Shown: piece after piece, positions 50,995 to 61,056 of the stretch
Layout of the letters: the number at the start of each line of letters is the position of its first letter
Position numbering within the stretch: the stretch's first letter is position 1
From: JBBATK01 sp040398805
GTDB taxonomy: Bacteria; Bacteroidota; Ignavibacteria; Kapaibacteriales; NICIL-2
Reading direction: 5' to 3'
DNA length: 64,000 nucleotides
Assembly (NCBI GenBank): GCA_040398805.1
Contig: JBBATK010000004.1
Location: forward strand, 1-64,000
The notes under the pieces: model-generated
The model's input: only the letters and a program-made list of their open reading frames with translations
Told to the model about the DNA's origin: nothing
Databases searched by the model: none
Translations under genes and position numbers: made by a program

Positions 50995-51917
50995 AAATAC
51001 TCGTCACTGGAGGAGCGGGGTTCATAGGATCGTATGTCGCCGGTGCGTACATCGCCGCAGGCCATGATGTCGTTGTCATCGACAATCTCTCGACAGGACG
51101 TCGTGATGCGGTCCCCGCGTCGGCGCGTTTCGTCGAGATGGATATCCGGGACGAAAAGTTGCTGGGCCTTTTCGAGCAGGAAAAGTTCGACGCCGTCAAT
51201 CACTTCGCGGCGCAGATGCAAGTGTCGTATTCCGTCCGGGAGCCGCTGCTTGATGCGTCCATCAATCTTATGGGCACGGTGAACCTGTTGAATGCCGCAA
51301 GGCGGACCGGTGTGGGGCGGTTCCTCTTCGCATCGAGCGCGGGCACCATCTACGGAGAGCAATCGGTCGTATCCTGCGATGAAGATCAGCCCAAAGCGCC
51401 GCTCTCACCGTATGGCGCAGCGAAGTTATCGATGGAGCATTACCTTTCTGCATTCAGTGCCTGTTATGGAATGCAGACGCTTGCCATGCGCTATGCGAAC
51501 GTGTACGGACCGGGACAGAATCCACATGGCGAGGCGGGGGTCATTGCCATTTTTCTGAAGAAACTCCTGAATGGTGAGCAGCCGCTCATCCATGGTACGG
51601 GATTGCAGACACGCGACTACATCTATATCGATGACGTGATGCGTGCGAACGTGCTGGCGTTAGAGCGACCGGTGTCGGGTGCGTTGAACATCTCGACGGA
51701 CAAGGAAACGAACGTCGTGGAGATCCTCTCGGCACTGCGCGCGGCGACGGGTATCGAATGTCCCACCGTGCATGGTCCGGCAATGTCGGGCGAGCCCATG
51801 CGCGGACGCTATGCGAACGGTCGAGCCAAAGAGCTCCTGCAATGGCAACCGGAGGTGGGAATGGAAGAAGGAATACCGCGTACCGTGGCATGGGAACGCG
51901 ATCATCATCGTCTGTGA
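50991..51917 (+). CDS. NAD-dependent sugar-nucleotide epimerase (GalE-like)
   Basis: Extended-SDR epimerase/dehydratase of 308 residues, probably interconverting UDP-sugars such as UDP-glucose and UDP-galactose. The NAD motif VTGGAGFIGSYVAGAYIAAG is at about 4-23, DNLSTGRRDAVP follows, the catalytic Ser/Tyr/Lys are in FASSAGTIYGEQSVVS and SPYGAAKLSMEHYLSAF (YxxxK), and RYANVYGPGQNPHGEAG is typical. The start overlaps the purD stop, and the next gene starts 5 bases after its stop. Exact sugar specificity cannot be told. Confidence 0.88.
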   Translation: MKILVTGGAGFIGSYVAGAYIAAGHDVVVIDNLSTGRRDAVPASARFVEMDIRDEKLLGLFEQEKFDAVNHFAAQMQVSYSVREPLLDASINLMGTVNLLNAARRTGVGRFLFASSAGTIYGEQSVVSCDEDQPKAPLSPYGAAKLSMEHYLSAFSACYGMQTLAMRYANVYGPGQNPHGEAGVIAIFLKKLLNGEQPLIHGTGLQTRDYIYIDDVMRANVLALERPVSGALNISTDKETNVVEILSALRAATGIECPTVHGPAMSGEPMRGRYANGRAKELLQWQPEVGMEEGIPRTVAWERDHHRL

Positions 51918-51922
51918 CCTCT

Positions 51923-52453
51923 ATGGAATCTTCGAAGTCCATGTGGACGGTATCCAACCTGCTGAGCGCAAGCCGGTTCGTCATCGCCGTACCGCTCGCG
52001 TACGCCTTGTACACGGGAGCGTATGCGTGGGTGTGGGTGCTGGCGTTGACAGCGTCGCTGACGGATTATCTGGACGGATTCCTTGCACGACGATACGATG
52101 AAGTGAGCGATGCAGGAAAGATCCTGGACCCGATAGCGGACAAGGTGCTCGTGGGAGCGGGCGCGGCCGCGTTGTACGTGAGCGGACGTATCGATGCGTG
52201 GTTCCTGGTCGCCGTCATCGCACGCGACCTCCTCATCCTGGCAGGAGGTATTTTCGTACAACGGAAGAAGCACATCCTCGTCACATCGAACATGACGGGA
52301 AAGATCGCCGTGGGCATCGTGGCGCTGGTGCTTCTGCTTGTCGGCGGCGGATGGAGCGGGTTTCGGGAGACCGGCGAGTGGATAGCAGCCGCTGCGCTGG
52401 GTATCTCCTTTGTTCATTATCTCCGGACCTTTGTCCGGGTGGCATTCACGTAG
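51923..52453 (+). CDS. pgsA: CDP-alcohol phosphatidyltransferase (PgsA-like)
   Basis: Integral inner-membrane enzyme of phospholipid synthesis, most like CDP-diacylglycerol:glycerol-3-phosphate 3-phosphatidyltransferase (phosphatidylglycerol pathway). The 176-residue protein has about five or six hydrophobic segments and the complete family motif DYLDGFLARR...GKILDPIADK with all the metal-binding Asp residues. The start at 51923 is close to the epimerase stop; the internal Met at 51941 (MWTVSNLLSASRFV) is another possible start. The exact alcohol substrate is inferred by family size. Confidence 0.85.
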   Translation: MESSKSMWTVSNLLSASRFVIAVPLAYALYTGAYAWVWVLALTASLTDYLDGFLARRYDEVSDAGKILDPIADKVLVGAGAAALYVSGRIDAWFLVAVIARDLLILAGGIFVQRKKHILVTSNMTGKIAVGIVALVLLLVGGGWSGFRETGEWIAAAALGISFVHYLRTFVRVAFT

Positions 52454-52461
52454 GATAGACG

Positions 52462-53487
52462 ATGGGATTATTCGATAGCATAAAGAAAAAACTCACGACG
52501 GCGGCATCCACCGTCGCCAATGCCTTCAGTGTGGACCGTTTGCGCGACGGCTTGGAAAAAACGCGGACGGCGCTCACCAGCACCTTACGGAATCTGTTGC
52601 AGGGGCGGAGGATCGACAAGGATCTGCTTTCCGATGTCGAGGACCTGCTCTTGCGTGCCGATGTTGGCGTGACGACGACGGAGCGTATCCTGAGCGGCGT
52701 GCAGCGCGCGGCGGCAAAAGCCGGCATCACCGAAGGAGAGAAGGTGCTCGAACTCATCGAGAACGAGATTGCGGAAATCCTCGTCGAGTCGCCGAGCGCC
52801 TCCAACGACGCCGCTTTCGACGTGGATGAATCGCACCGCCCGCACGTGATCCTTGTTGTCGGCGTGAACGGTGTTGGCAAGACGACGACCATCGGTAAGC
52901 TTGCGCATAATTACAAGCGGAACGGCAAGTCCGTCATCATCGGCGCGGCCGATACGTTCAGGGCCGCCGCCAACGAACAGCTCGAGGTGTGGGCGCAGCG
53001 CGCAGGCGTGGACGTGGTCCACCAGAAGCACGGTGCGGATCCCGCCGCGGTGGCATACGACACGCTCAATGCGGCGATCGCGCGCAAGTGCGACATCTGT
53101 ATCATCGATACGGCGGGACGTCTGCACAATAAGCAGGGTCTCATGCAGGAGCTGGAGAAAATCAGTCGGGTGATGAAGAAGATCGTTCCCGAGGCCCCCC
53201 ATGACGTGTTCCTTGTTTTGGATGCCACCACCGGACAGAACGCGATACTTCAAGCGCGGGAATTCGGCAAGGTCGCCAATGTTTCGGGTCTGGTACTGAC
53301 CAAGCTCGACGGCACCGCCAAGGGCGGCGTGGTTGTCGCCATCGCCAACGAGTTACGGGTCCCCGTTCGCTATATCGGCGTCGGCGAGCGCATCGACGAC
53401 CTGCAGCCCTTCGACATCCGACGTTTCGTTGAAGCGTTGTTCCATGGTGTGGCGAGCGATGACGCCGGAACAGCATCCGAAGGGTAA
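52462..53487 (+). CDS. ftsY: Signal recognition particle receptor FtsY
   Basis: SRP GTPase receptor that docks ribosome-nascent chain complexes at the inner membrane. The 341-residue protein has a short N-terminus (MGLFDSIKKKLTTAASTVAN) lacking the long acidic A domain, a helical N domain (LSDVEDLLLRADVGVTTTER) and the G domain with GVNGVGKTTTIGKLAHNY, ADTFRAAANEQLEVWAQRAG, DTAGRLHNKQGLMQELEKI and TKLDGTAKGGVVVAIANEL. It follows the phosphatidyltransferase by 8 bases. Confidence 0.95.
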   Translation: MGLFDSIKKKLTTAASTVANAFSVDRLRDGLEKTRTALTSTLRNLLQGRRIDKDLLSDVEDLLLRADVGVTTTERILSGVQRAAAKAGITEGEKVLELIENEIAEILVESPSASNDAAFDVDESHRPHVILVVGVNGVGKTTTIGKLAHNYKRNGKSVIIGAADTFRAAANEQLEVWAQRAGVDVVHQKHGADPAAVAYDTLNAAIARKCDICIIDTAGRLHNKQGLMQELEKISRVMKKIVPEAPHDVFLVLDATTGQNAILQAREFGKVANVSGLVLTKLDGTAKGGVVVAIANELRVPVRYIGVGERIDDLQPFDIRRFVEALFHGVASDDAGTASEG

Positions 53488-53554
53488 CAGAAAGCCCGTG
53501 GTGCCGGTGGAACGGACGCAGAAATCGTCATAGTGTTTCTAAGCGAGGTATCAT

Positions 53555-54217
53555 ATGCGGTGGGGAGTAGGCAAAGGACGTTTCAGGAACCTGACGGCAG
53601 TGGTGCTCAGCGCTTTTCTCGCACTGCTCTTCTTCGTCGTCTGGCAATTCATACGCCGCATCGAACCCCTGGCCGTCGACAATACGCCACGAGGGTCGAC
53701 GGCAACGGTCCGCGAACGACTCCTGCATCCTGAAGAGGATTCCCTGCTCCGCGTCACCGCCACGAACTTGCGCCTGTTATGCCGGATCGCGGATTCCGTG
53801 AATACCGTCTATCGAGACGCGTTCCCGCTGTCCGTCCGACGTTCCTCGTCGTGGAACGCTGACAGTTCGACGGCCTTGTTACAGCGCACGCATGTGCTGT
53901 GCCGACGTCAGGTGGCCCGCGCATTGAACGCTTTTTATATTCCTCTCGCAACCTACGAATACTGTCAGGCGGCGGTGATTTCGGAGCTTGGCGACCAGTC
54001 ACTGCGAGCGTTCGCCTTGCCGGTCGAGTTACGGAAGATGGAGTCGGTGGACACCGCCATGCAGATCGTGCGCTCGGATGTCGTCGGTGTCTCCGAATCC
54101 GAACGGACACTGATCCGTGAGGTCTCGTATTACCTTGTTCCCCGCATGCAGCCCTTGTTGTTAGGATTGACCGGCGACGATGTGTCGTACTCCTCTCAAC
54201 GTAGGACCAACGACTAA
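53555..54217 (+). CDS. Hypothetical membrane-anchored protein
   Basis: A 220-residue protein with one N-terminal transmembrane helix (residues about 12-32, LTAVVLSAFLALLFFVVWQF) and a probable periplasmic domain rich in Arg and Leu, with several Cys (LLCRIADSVN, VLCRRQVARALN, ATYEYCQAAVISEL). No family is recognised. It sits between ftsY and an outer-membrane receptor that starts only 5 bases after its stop, so it may be a partner of that receptor, for instance an energising or assembly factor. This is inference from position only. Confidence 0.7.
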   Translation: MRWGVGKGRFRNLTAVVLSAFLALLFFVVWQFIRRIEPLAVDNTPRGSTATVRERLLHPEEDSLLRVTATNLRLLCRIADSVNTVYRDAFPLSVRRSSSWNADSSTALLQRTHVLCRRQVARALNAFYIPLATYEYCQAAVISELGDQSLRAFALPVELRKMESVDTAMQIVRSDVVGVSESERTLIREVSYYLVPRMQPLLLGLTGDDVSYSSQRRTND

Positions 54218-54222
54218 CGCTT

Positions 54223-56217
54223 GTGCGCACCACCCTCATCATACTCTGTTGCTTCTGCTCATACGTGGGAAACGCGTCCGCGCAATCGCTTGTACCCTCC
54301 GACAGAGACAGCATCATTCGTGAGAACATGGTTGTCGATTCGCTGCGTCCTGCGGATACGTCATCCGTCACGGTCGCTTTGGCCGACACGACAAGCTTCG
54401 CCCTGAGCTTCTTTCACGGTAGCGTCCTTGCCGATACCACGGTGGTGTGGCAGAGCATCTCCAAACACGATATCCAACCGTGGATGTACACGACGTATGC
54501 GGACGTGTTCGATGTGCTTCTTCCGTTCTTTCCGTTGTCGTTAGGATATCACGGTCAGCCGCACGGATGGCGGACGCTTGGAGGCGGTATGCGGGACAAC
54601 GCGTTGTTGTTCAATGGACGAGCCCTTAATGATGTCGGTTCGGGAGTGGCGAACACGTCGATGTATTCGCCGGAGGACATGGAACGGGTGCAGGTGCTCA
54701 TCGGTTCTGCCGCCGTAATTCTGGCGGACCAAGCCTCGGGGATGGCGGTGAACATCCAGGAGCAACGTCACGATACCAAAGGACCATATTCGCGATTGTG
54801 GTACGCGGACGGTGCGAACAACTATTATGCGTCGGACGGAATCCTGTCGCAAAACATCGCGCGGAACCTGAACATGACGTTGGGTTTCAAACGTCAGGCC
54901 GGCGACGGCCGTTTCGACAACCAGTGGCTGGACGCATGGAACGTGCGCGCACGTTTGCGATGGATGCCTCGGGCATTGACCACTGTGTCGCTCACCGAGA
55001 ACTTCAGTAATCATGGAACGGGTGGTAACGGCGGCGTGTATACGAGCGGTAGTGCGGACATCAACGATGAAGTGACCGCATCGGTGCGTCTTCCGGATGT
55101 CAACGAGCGGGTCTTCCGTCATGATCTCACCCTGAGTGTGAGCTCGGCGGCGGATACGACGCTTCGTTCCGTCGTTCAGGCATCGGCGTATATGTCACAT
55201 GCGTCATCGGAGCTTGCACGTTCGGCGGTCATGGTGAGTGTCGCCGATTCGTCCGTGTCTTCGGCCAAAAGCATATCCGTACGTGCGGGAGTGAGAGGGA
55301 CATGGGAGCAGGAGGTCGCGGAAGGACTCCGATCCACGCTCGGTGGCGACGTCGAGTTCAACCGCAGCGATGCTACCGATTACGCCGACGACCTGCGCAG
55401 AGCGCGTGCAGCCGCCTTCGCTTTCTGCGGATACCGTCCGGAATTCGGCACAGCCATTCATGGCGGAGCGCGTGTCCAGACGACCGGCTCTCGAACGTCG
55501 TTATCGGTTGGGGCTTCCCTTCGGCATCGACTTTGGGACGGATGGAGTCTGCTTGTCGACGCATCCCGCAGTGCCCGGCTACCCTCCGCGGCCGAGGGGG
55601 TATCCAGGGATGCGGAACAGACCTTGCTCGGGTTTGCGCAACTGGGCTGGGCGAACGCGACCGAGAAGATCGACGTGCTCGGGTTCGCTCGGCGCACGGA
55701 GAACGTCATGGTCGCCACTGTCCTCACCGATACGTCGGGTAGGTATCCCATCGGCACATTGATGCAGACGATCCCCGTGCAACAGGTGGTGGGAGCGCAT
55801 CTGCGGACATCGTTCTCGCCCGTTCGGGACCTTTGGGTCGATGCCACAGTGCAGTCGGCCATGACGACACGTGGAGACTCCACGGTGAGTCTGCTACCGT
55901 CGTTCTACGGACTCATCACCCTGCGGTACACGAAGACCATCGGCACGTCGGTCCTTACGGCCGGTGCCATGACGCGCCTCCGTTCCGAGTTCGCGGGGGA
56001 GACCTTCGTGCCCATGAACTGGATGATGGCCGATGCCGACGACCGGCAGGCTGCAGCAGTGGGCGGACTCGACCTTTTCGCCACGGCGAAGCTCGGGAAT
56101 GCCTGGGTGAAGCTGCGATTCCAGAACGTATTGTCGAATACCTTCACGACTGTCTCAACTTTTCCCTTTCCCGTCCGAAACTTCTCTTTAAGCGTGGCTT
56201 GGTCCTTCTTCGATTGA
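54223..56217 (+). CDS. TonB-dependent receptor-like outer-membrane protein
   Basis: A 664-residue outer-membrane protein. It starts with GTG at 54223, 5 bases after the preceding stop. Signal peptide MRTTLIILCCFCSYVGNASA, then QSLVPS. The plug-like domain (about 95-190) has RDNALLFNGRALNDVGSGVA and ERVQVLIGSAAVILADQASG, a weaker plug than the receptor at 19044-21401. The beta-barrel follows, ending in RNFSLSVAWSFFD, with the terminal aromatic residue one from the end. No TonB box is evident near the N-terminus. Substrate unknown. Confidence 0.8.
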   Translation: MRTTLIILCCFCSYVGNASAQSLVPSDRDSIIRENMVVDSLRPADTSSVTVALADTTSFALSFFHGSVLADTTVVWQSISKHDIQPWMYTTYADVFDVLLPFFPLSLGYHGQPHGWRTLGGGMRDNALLFNGRALNDVGSGVANTSMYSPEDMERVQVLIGSAAVILADQASGMAVNIQEQRHDTKGPYSRLWYADGANNYYASDGILSQNIARNLNMTLGFKRQAGDGRFDNQWLDAWNVRARLRWMPRALTTVSLTENFSNHGTGGNGGVYTSGSADINDEVTASVRLPDVNERVFRHDLTLSVSSAADTTLRSVVQASAYMSHASSELARSAVMVSVADSSVSSAKSISVRAGVRGTWEQEVAEGLRSTLGGDVEFNRSDATDYADDLRRARAAAFAFCGYRPEFGTAIHGGARVQTTGSRTSLSVGASLRHRLWDGWSLLVDASRSARLPSAAEGVSRDAEQTLLGFAQLGWANATEKIDVLGFARRTENVMVATVLTDTSGRYPIGTLMQTIPVQQVVGAHLRTSFSPVRDLWVDATVQSAMTTRGDSTVSLLPSFYGLITLRYTKTIGTSVLTAGAMTRLRSEFAGETFVPMNWMMADADDRQAAAVGGLDLFATAKLGNAWVKLRFQNVLSNTFTTVSTFPFPVRNFSLSVAWSFFD

Positions 56218-56356
56218 CCGGTCACCTTCGTATCTCAGTCGACAAACCTCAGGATGAGCGGACGAATCTGAAGAACACTGCCACAGCGCACACGGAATCA
56301 GCAAGAGCACAGGGATAGGGAACCGTCTTTTGTTCACTTCGTGGTTCGTTCAGAGT

Positions 56357-56851
56357 ATGCAACCTCAGCGCGACACCGACGCATTCCGTCGGGCGACCGA
56401 GATGTACGAGCAAGCGTATCGCTTGCAGATGAATGGGAAAGTTGCGGAAGCAATCAAGTACTATCAGCTCTCACTCGAAACGTATGAGACCTCCGAGGCT
56501 CACACGTTCCTCGGATGGGCGTATTCGTTCTTGGGAGACTACACGCGCGCCATCGAGGAGTGCTATCTGGCTATCGATATCGACCCTGAGTACGGAAATC
56601 CGTATAATGACATGGCCGCGTATCTGATCTATATGGATAAATACGACGAAGCCGAGTTCTGGTTGCAACGCGCCCTTCGTGCGCATCGATATGCTTCGCG
56701 TCACTATGCCTTCTACAACCTGGGTCGCGTCTATGAGCGTCAAGGCAAGTGGTTCAAGGCGCTGGCGCAATATCATCAAGCCATCAGCATCGATCCCTCG
56801 TATTCCATGGCCGCCACGGCCCTGCTCAACCTGCAAGCGAAGATGAACTGA
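56357..56851 (+). CDS. Tetratricopeptide-repeat protein
   Basis: A 164-residue protein of three to four TPR units: YEQAYRLQMNGKVAEAIKYY, AHTFLGWAYSFLGDYTRAIE, PYNDMAAYLIYMDKYDEAEF and FYNLGRVYERQGKWFKALAQ, each with the usual small-Leu-Gly pattern. TPRs mediate protein-protein contacts; partners are unknown. ATG 56357 is chosen; an in-frame TTG at 56330 would add nine residues. No signal peptide is evident, so it is probably cytoplasmic. Confidence 0.85.
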   Translation: MQPQRDTDAFRRATEMYEQAYRLQMNGKVAEAIKYYQLSLETYETSEAHTFLGWAYSFLGDYTRAIEECYLAIDIDPEYGNPYNDMAAYLIYMDKYDEAEFWLQRALRAHRYASRHYAFYNLGRVYERQGKWFKALAQYHQAISIDPSYSMAATALLNLQAKMN

Positions 56852-56881
56852 CACGTCGATCGTGTTCCACGCACCGCGCGG

Positions 56882-56907
56882 GCGACGCCGACGTAAGTAG
56901 GCGTCGC
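56882..56907 (+). terminator. Possible terminator hairpin after TPR gene
   Basis: Perfect 8-bp stem GCGACGCC/GGCGTCGC with a 10-base loop, followed by ATTTCCCC. The T tail is poor. It lies between convergent TPR and glyA genes. Confidence 0.45.
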
Positions 56908-56962
56908 ATTTCCCCAACGAAACACACACCACACCACGCCGTCATCGACAACGGTGCGGGGC

Positions 56963-58378
<1,416 letters not shown>

Positions 58379-58450
58379 GGAGCGTGATATTCGTTGAGAC
58401 AATGGTGGCGCCGACTCGTGCTGCTTGGGGTCGGCGGTGATTTCCGGAGA

Positions 58451-58458
58451 CGAAAATA
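58451..58458 (-). promoter_or_regulatory. Putative -7 element of glyA
   Basis: TATTTTCG on the minus strand, 72 bases before the start at 58378. Confidence 0.3.
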
Positions 58459-58600
58459 CGGGATGTTCAGTGCTCGCACACAGTGCTCACGGCGAAGAAT
58501 GTCGCACACCTTATTCGTCGTCGACGGCGCGGCCCGGAGGGTGTTCGTTCGCGCCCTGCACGGGCAAAAAAAGCGCTTCATGCGTGTTCGCCGTCGCGTG

Positions 58601-58608
58601 TATCTTGC
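58601..58608 (+). promoter_or_regulatory. Putative -7 element of E1 gene
   Basis: TATCTTGC, 107 bases before the ATG at 58716. Confidence 0.35.
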
Positions 58609-58715
58609 GACTTCCGCACAGCAGCGCTCACAGGAAGCGACGCGGTCGGCACCGTCTCGCGGTACCCGTTTCTCACCCGCAGTCGGGCGGCGCGGACACC
58701 GTTCACTTTTCGGAT

Positions 58716-60788
58716 ATGACCATGATTTTCAACGAATCGGATTGGCGGTCCATTGCCGCATCCGTCATCGCCTCCAGACGTATCGACGAAATCGAAGAGA
58801 CCGATCTTGCACCGAAGGGATTGGTGACCTATCAGTTCTCTGCGCGAGGTCACGAGCTGGCGCAGGTGTTGCTTGCGCACGCGTGCGACGATCCGCATGA
58901 TGCGGCCACCGTGTATTACCGCTCACGTCCGTTCGTCCTTCATGCGGGCATGGGGTATGAAGAGGCGTTCAGCGGACCATTGGCGCGAGCCGGAAGCCTT
59001 AGTGGTGGTCGTGACATCGGCGTGGTGCATCATTTCGTGCCGACGGAGGATGGCGACCGTAGTATCACGGTGCTTCCCGCATCGGGTGATGTGGGAGCGC
59101 AGTTCACCCCTGCCGCGGGATGGGCGCAGGCCGTGCGATATCGTTCGGAGATACTCGGGGAGGAATCCTGGGAGCGTTCCATCGCCGTGTGCCTGAGTGG
59201 TGATGCCGCCGTCGCGACGAACGGATTCTGGTCTGCCGTCACACTTGCCACCACTCTCCATCTTCCGATCGTGTTCCTGGTAGAGGATAACCAGTTCGGT
59301 ATCTCCGTTCGAGGATCGTTCCAGACGCCGGGCGGGAACATCGCACAGAACCTGAGCGGCATGAAGAACCTTCACATCCTCGAGGGCGACGGTGCGGACC
59401 CGCAGCAGGCGTCCGTCCTGGTCTCTGCCGCTGTGAACTACGCACGGACCGAGCGCGGTCCCGTGCTGCTGCGTCTTTCGGTGCCGCGACTTTGCGGTCA
59501 CAGTGGTGCCGATAGCCAGTCGTACAAGAGTGCGGAGGAGCGAGAGGACGAACAACGTCGCGATCCGCTGCCGCGACTTCGTGACTACTGCATCACCACC
59601 GGTGTGATGTCCGAAGAGGAGTGGGATGCGCTCGTCGCAAAGGTTGATGCGGATGTGCGTGCAGCTTGCGATCGCGCTATCGCGCAACCGGAGCCCTTGC
59701 CCGAGACCGTGTTCGAGCATGTGATGTTCGACGGCAAGCGCGTGCAGAGTGCGGGAGGTCCGTATGCGGAAGGCGTGCGGCCCGATGTCGGAACGTCGAC
59801 TCCTGAAGTGGGGCAGCGCGTCAACCTCATCGAGTCCGTGAAGCGTACGTTGCGCAGTGAGCTGACGGCGAATCCGCGCCTGCTCGTGTTCGGGGAGGAC
59901 GTGGGTGTAAAGGGTGGCGTGCATGGAGCCACCGTGGATCTTCAGCGAGATTACGGTGAAGCGCGTGTCTTCGATACGTCGCTGTCGGAGGAGGGGATCA
60001 TCGGGCGTTCTCTGGGTTTGGCGTATGCGGGCCTGGTCCCTGTTCCCGAGATCCAGTTCCGAAAGTATCTCGATCCCGCCATGGAGCATATCAACGACTG
60101 CGGAACCATCCGCTGGCGGACGAACAATTCCTTCGCGGCTCCGATGATCGTCCGTATCCCCGTGGGGTATTCCAAGCGCACGGGCGATCCTTGGCATAGC
60201 GTAAGCGGCGAGGCGATCTTCGCTCATACCATGGGATGGCGCGTCGCGTTCCCGTCCAACGCGCGTGATGCCTCCGGACTCTTGCGTACCGCGTTGCGTG
60301 GCAACGATCCTACGTTCTTCCTTGAGCATCGAAACCTTCTGGATACACCGTCAGGACGTGCACCCTATCCCGGTGATACCTACACGCTGGAATTCGGCAA
60401 GGCGTCGCGTATCCGCGAAGGATCGCGCGCAACCATCGTCACCTGGGGCGACATGGTGTATCGCTCCATGGAAGCCATCGACCAGCTTGGTGGCGACATC
60501 GACCTTATCGATCTTCGGACCATCGTGCCGTGGGACGAGGACATGGTGATGGAATCGGTGCGGAAGACGTCCCGATGCCTGATCGTTCACGAGGACTGCA
60601 TCACCGCGGGCTTCGGCGCCGAAATCAGCGCGCGCATCACGCAGGAGTGCTTCGCCGATCTCGATGCACCGGTCCGTCGATGTGCTGTGCGCGACGTGCC
60701 CGTGCCGTACAACAAGATCCTCATGGCTGCTGTCGTGCCAACGACGGAAACCGTCACGAGCGAGATCAGAGACTTGTTGGCGTGGTAA
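58716..60788 (+). CDS. Fused alpha/beta E1 component of a 2-oxoacid dehydrogenase complex
   Basis: Thiamine-diphosphate decarboxylase of a branched-chain 2-oxoacid (or pyruvate) dehydrogenase complex. The start at 58716 follows the conserved MTMIFNESDWRSIAASVIAS; 690 residues. The alpha half (about 1-340) has TYQFSARGHELAQVLLAHAC, YYRSRPFVLHAGMGYEEAF, and the diphosphate motif CLSGDAAVATNGFWSAVTLA with VFLVEDNQFGISV. The beta half (about 365-690) has NPRLLVFGEDVGVKGGVHGA, SLSEEGIIGRSLGLAYAGLV and LIDLRTIVPWDEDMVMESVR. Such one-chain E1 enzymes are common in the Bacteroidota group. E2 and E3 genes are not adjacent. Confidence 0.9.
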   Translation: MTMIFNESDWRSIAASVIASRRIDEIEETDLAPKGLVTYQFSARGHELAQVLLAHACDDPHDAATVYYRSRPFVLHAGMGYEEAFSGPLARAGSLSGGRDIGVVHHFVPTEDGDRSITVLPASGDVGAQFTPAAGWAQAVRYRSEILGEESWERSIAVCLSGDAAVATNGFWSAVTLATTLHLPIVFLVEDNQFGISVRGSFQTPGGNIAQNLSGMKNLHILEGDGADPQQASVLVSAAVNYARTERGPVLLRLSVPRLCGHSGADSQSYKSAEEREDEQRRDPLPRLRDYCITTGVMSEEEWDALVAKVDADVRAACDRAIAQPEPLPETVFEHVMFDGKRVQSAGGPYAEGVRPDVGTSTPEVGQRVNLIESVKRTLRSELTANPRLLVFGEDVGVKGGVHGATVDLQRDYGEARVFDTSLSEEGIIGRSLGLAYAGLVPVPEIQFRKYLDPAMEHINDCGTIRWRTNNSFAAPMIVRIPVGYSKRTGDPWHSVSGEAIFAHTMGWRVAFPSNARDASGLLRTALRGNDPTFFLEHRNLLDTPSGRAPYPGDTYTLEFGKASRIREGSRATIVTWGDMVYRSMEAIDQLGGDIDLIDLRTIVPWDEDMVMESVRKTSRCLIVHEDCITAGFGAEISARITQECFADLDAPVRRCAVRDVPVPYNKILMAAVVPTTETVTSEIRDLLAW

Positions 60789-60901
60789 GCGAACTCACAA
60801 GATCCTGAACAGAAACACCGCCCGGCGCGGGGTGAGAGTGTCGGTCGTTCCTTCCACCGGAGAATTAGGACATTCGCCTCCGAAGTGCGCTCACTGTGTC
60901 G

Positions 60902-60909
60902 TATGTTGC
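60902..60909 (+). promoter_or_regulatory. Putative -7 element of large secreted protein gene
   Basis: TATGTTGC, 147 bases before the ATG at 61057; weaker because of the long distance. Confidence 0.25.
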
Positions 60910-61056
60910 ACGTGTGCTCGAGCGATTCGATGCATACCTGCATGCATGTCATGCGTGACGAAGGCCTTCTCGGTTCCGGGGTTCGCTCCGCGACGCCTTG
61001 GCGTTCATGCGTCATCCATCCTGCCATCCATTCACATACCGAAAAGGGGCGCGCTC

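Larger units (their letters stand above)
58379..58715. other. 337-base intergenic region between glyA and E1 gene
   Basis: No gene is supported here; an open frame continues upstream of the E1 start but its composition (many Cys, Ser, Arg) is not protein-like. It holds the divergent promoter-like elements at 58451-58458 and 58601-58608. Nothing else is recognised. Confidence 0.6.

Noticed and set aside
58425..58715. N-terminal extension of the E1 protein from 58425
   Set aside because: Ninety-seven extra residues are Cys/Ser/Arg-rich and contain the promoter-like element; conserved homology begins at 58716.
58923..60329. Minus-strand frame of 468 codons opposite the E1 gene
   Set aside because: Antisense shadow of an enzyme with full thiamine-diphosphate motifs.
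60820..60850. Possible thiamine riboswitch fragment (GGGGTGAGAG)
   Set aside because: Only a short lookalike, downstream of the E1 stop, with no other conserved helix or CUGAGA partner seen.
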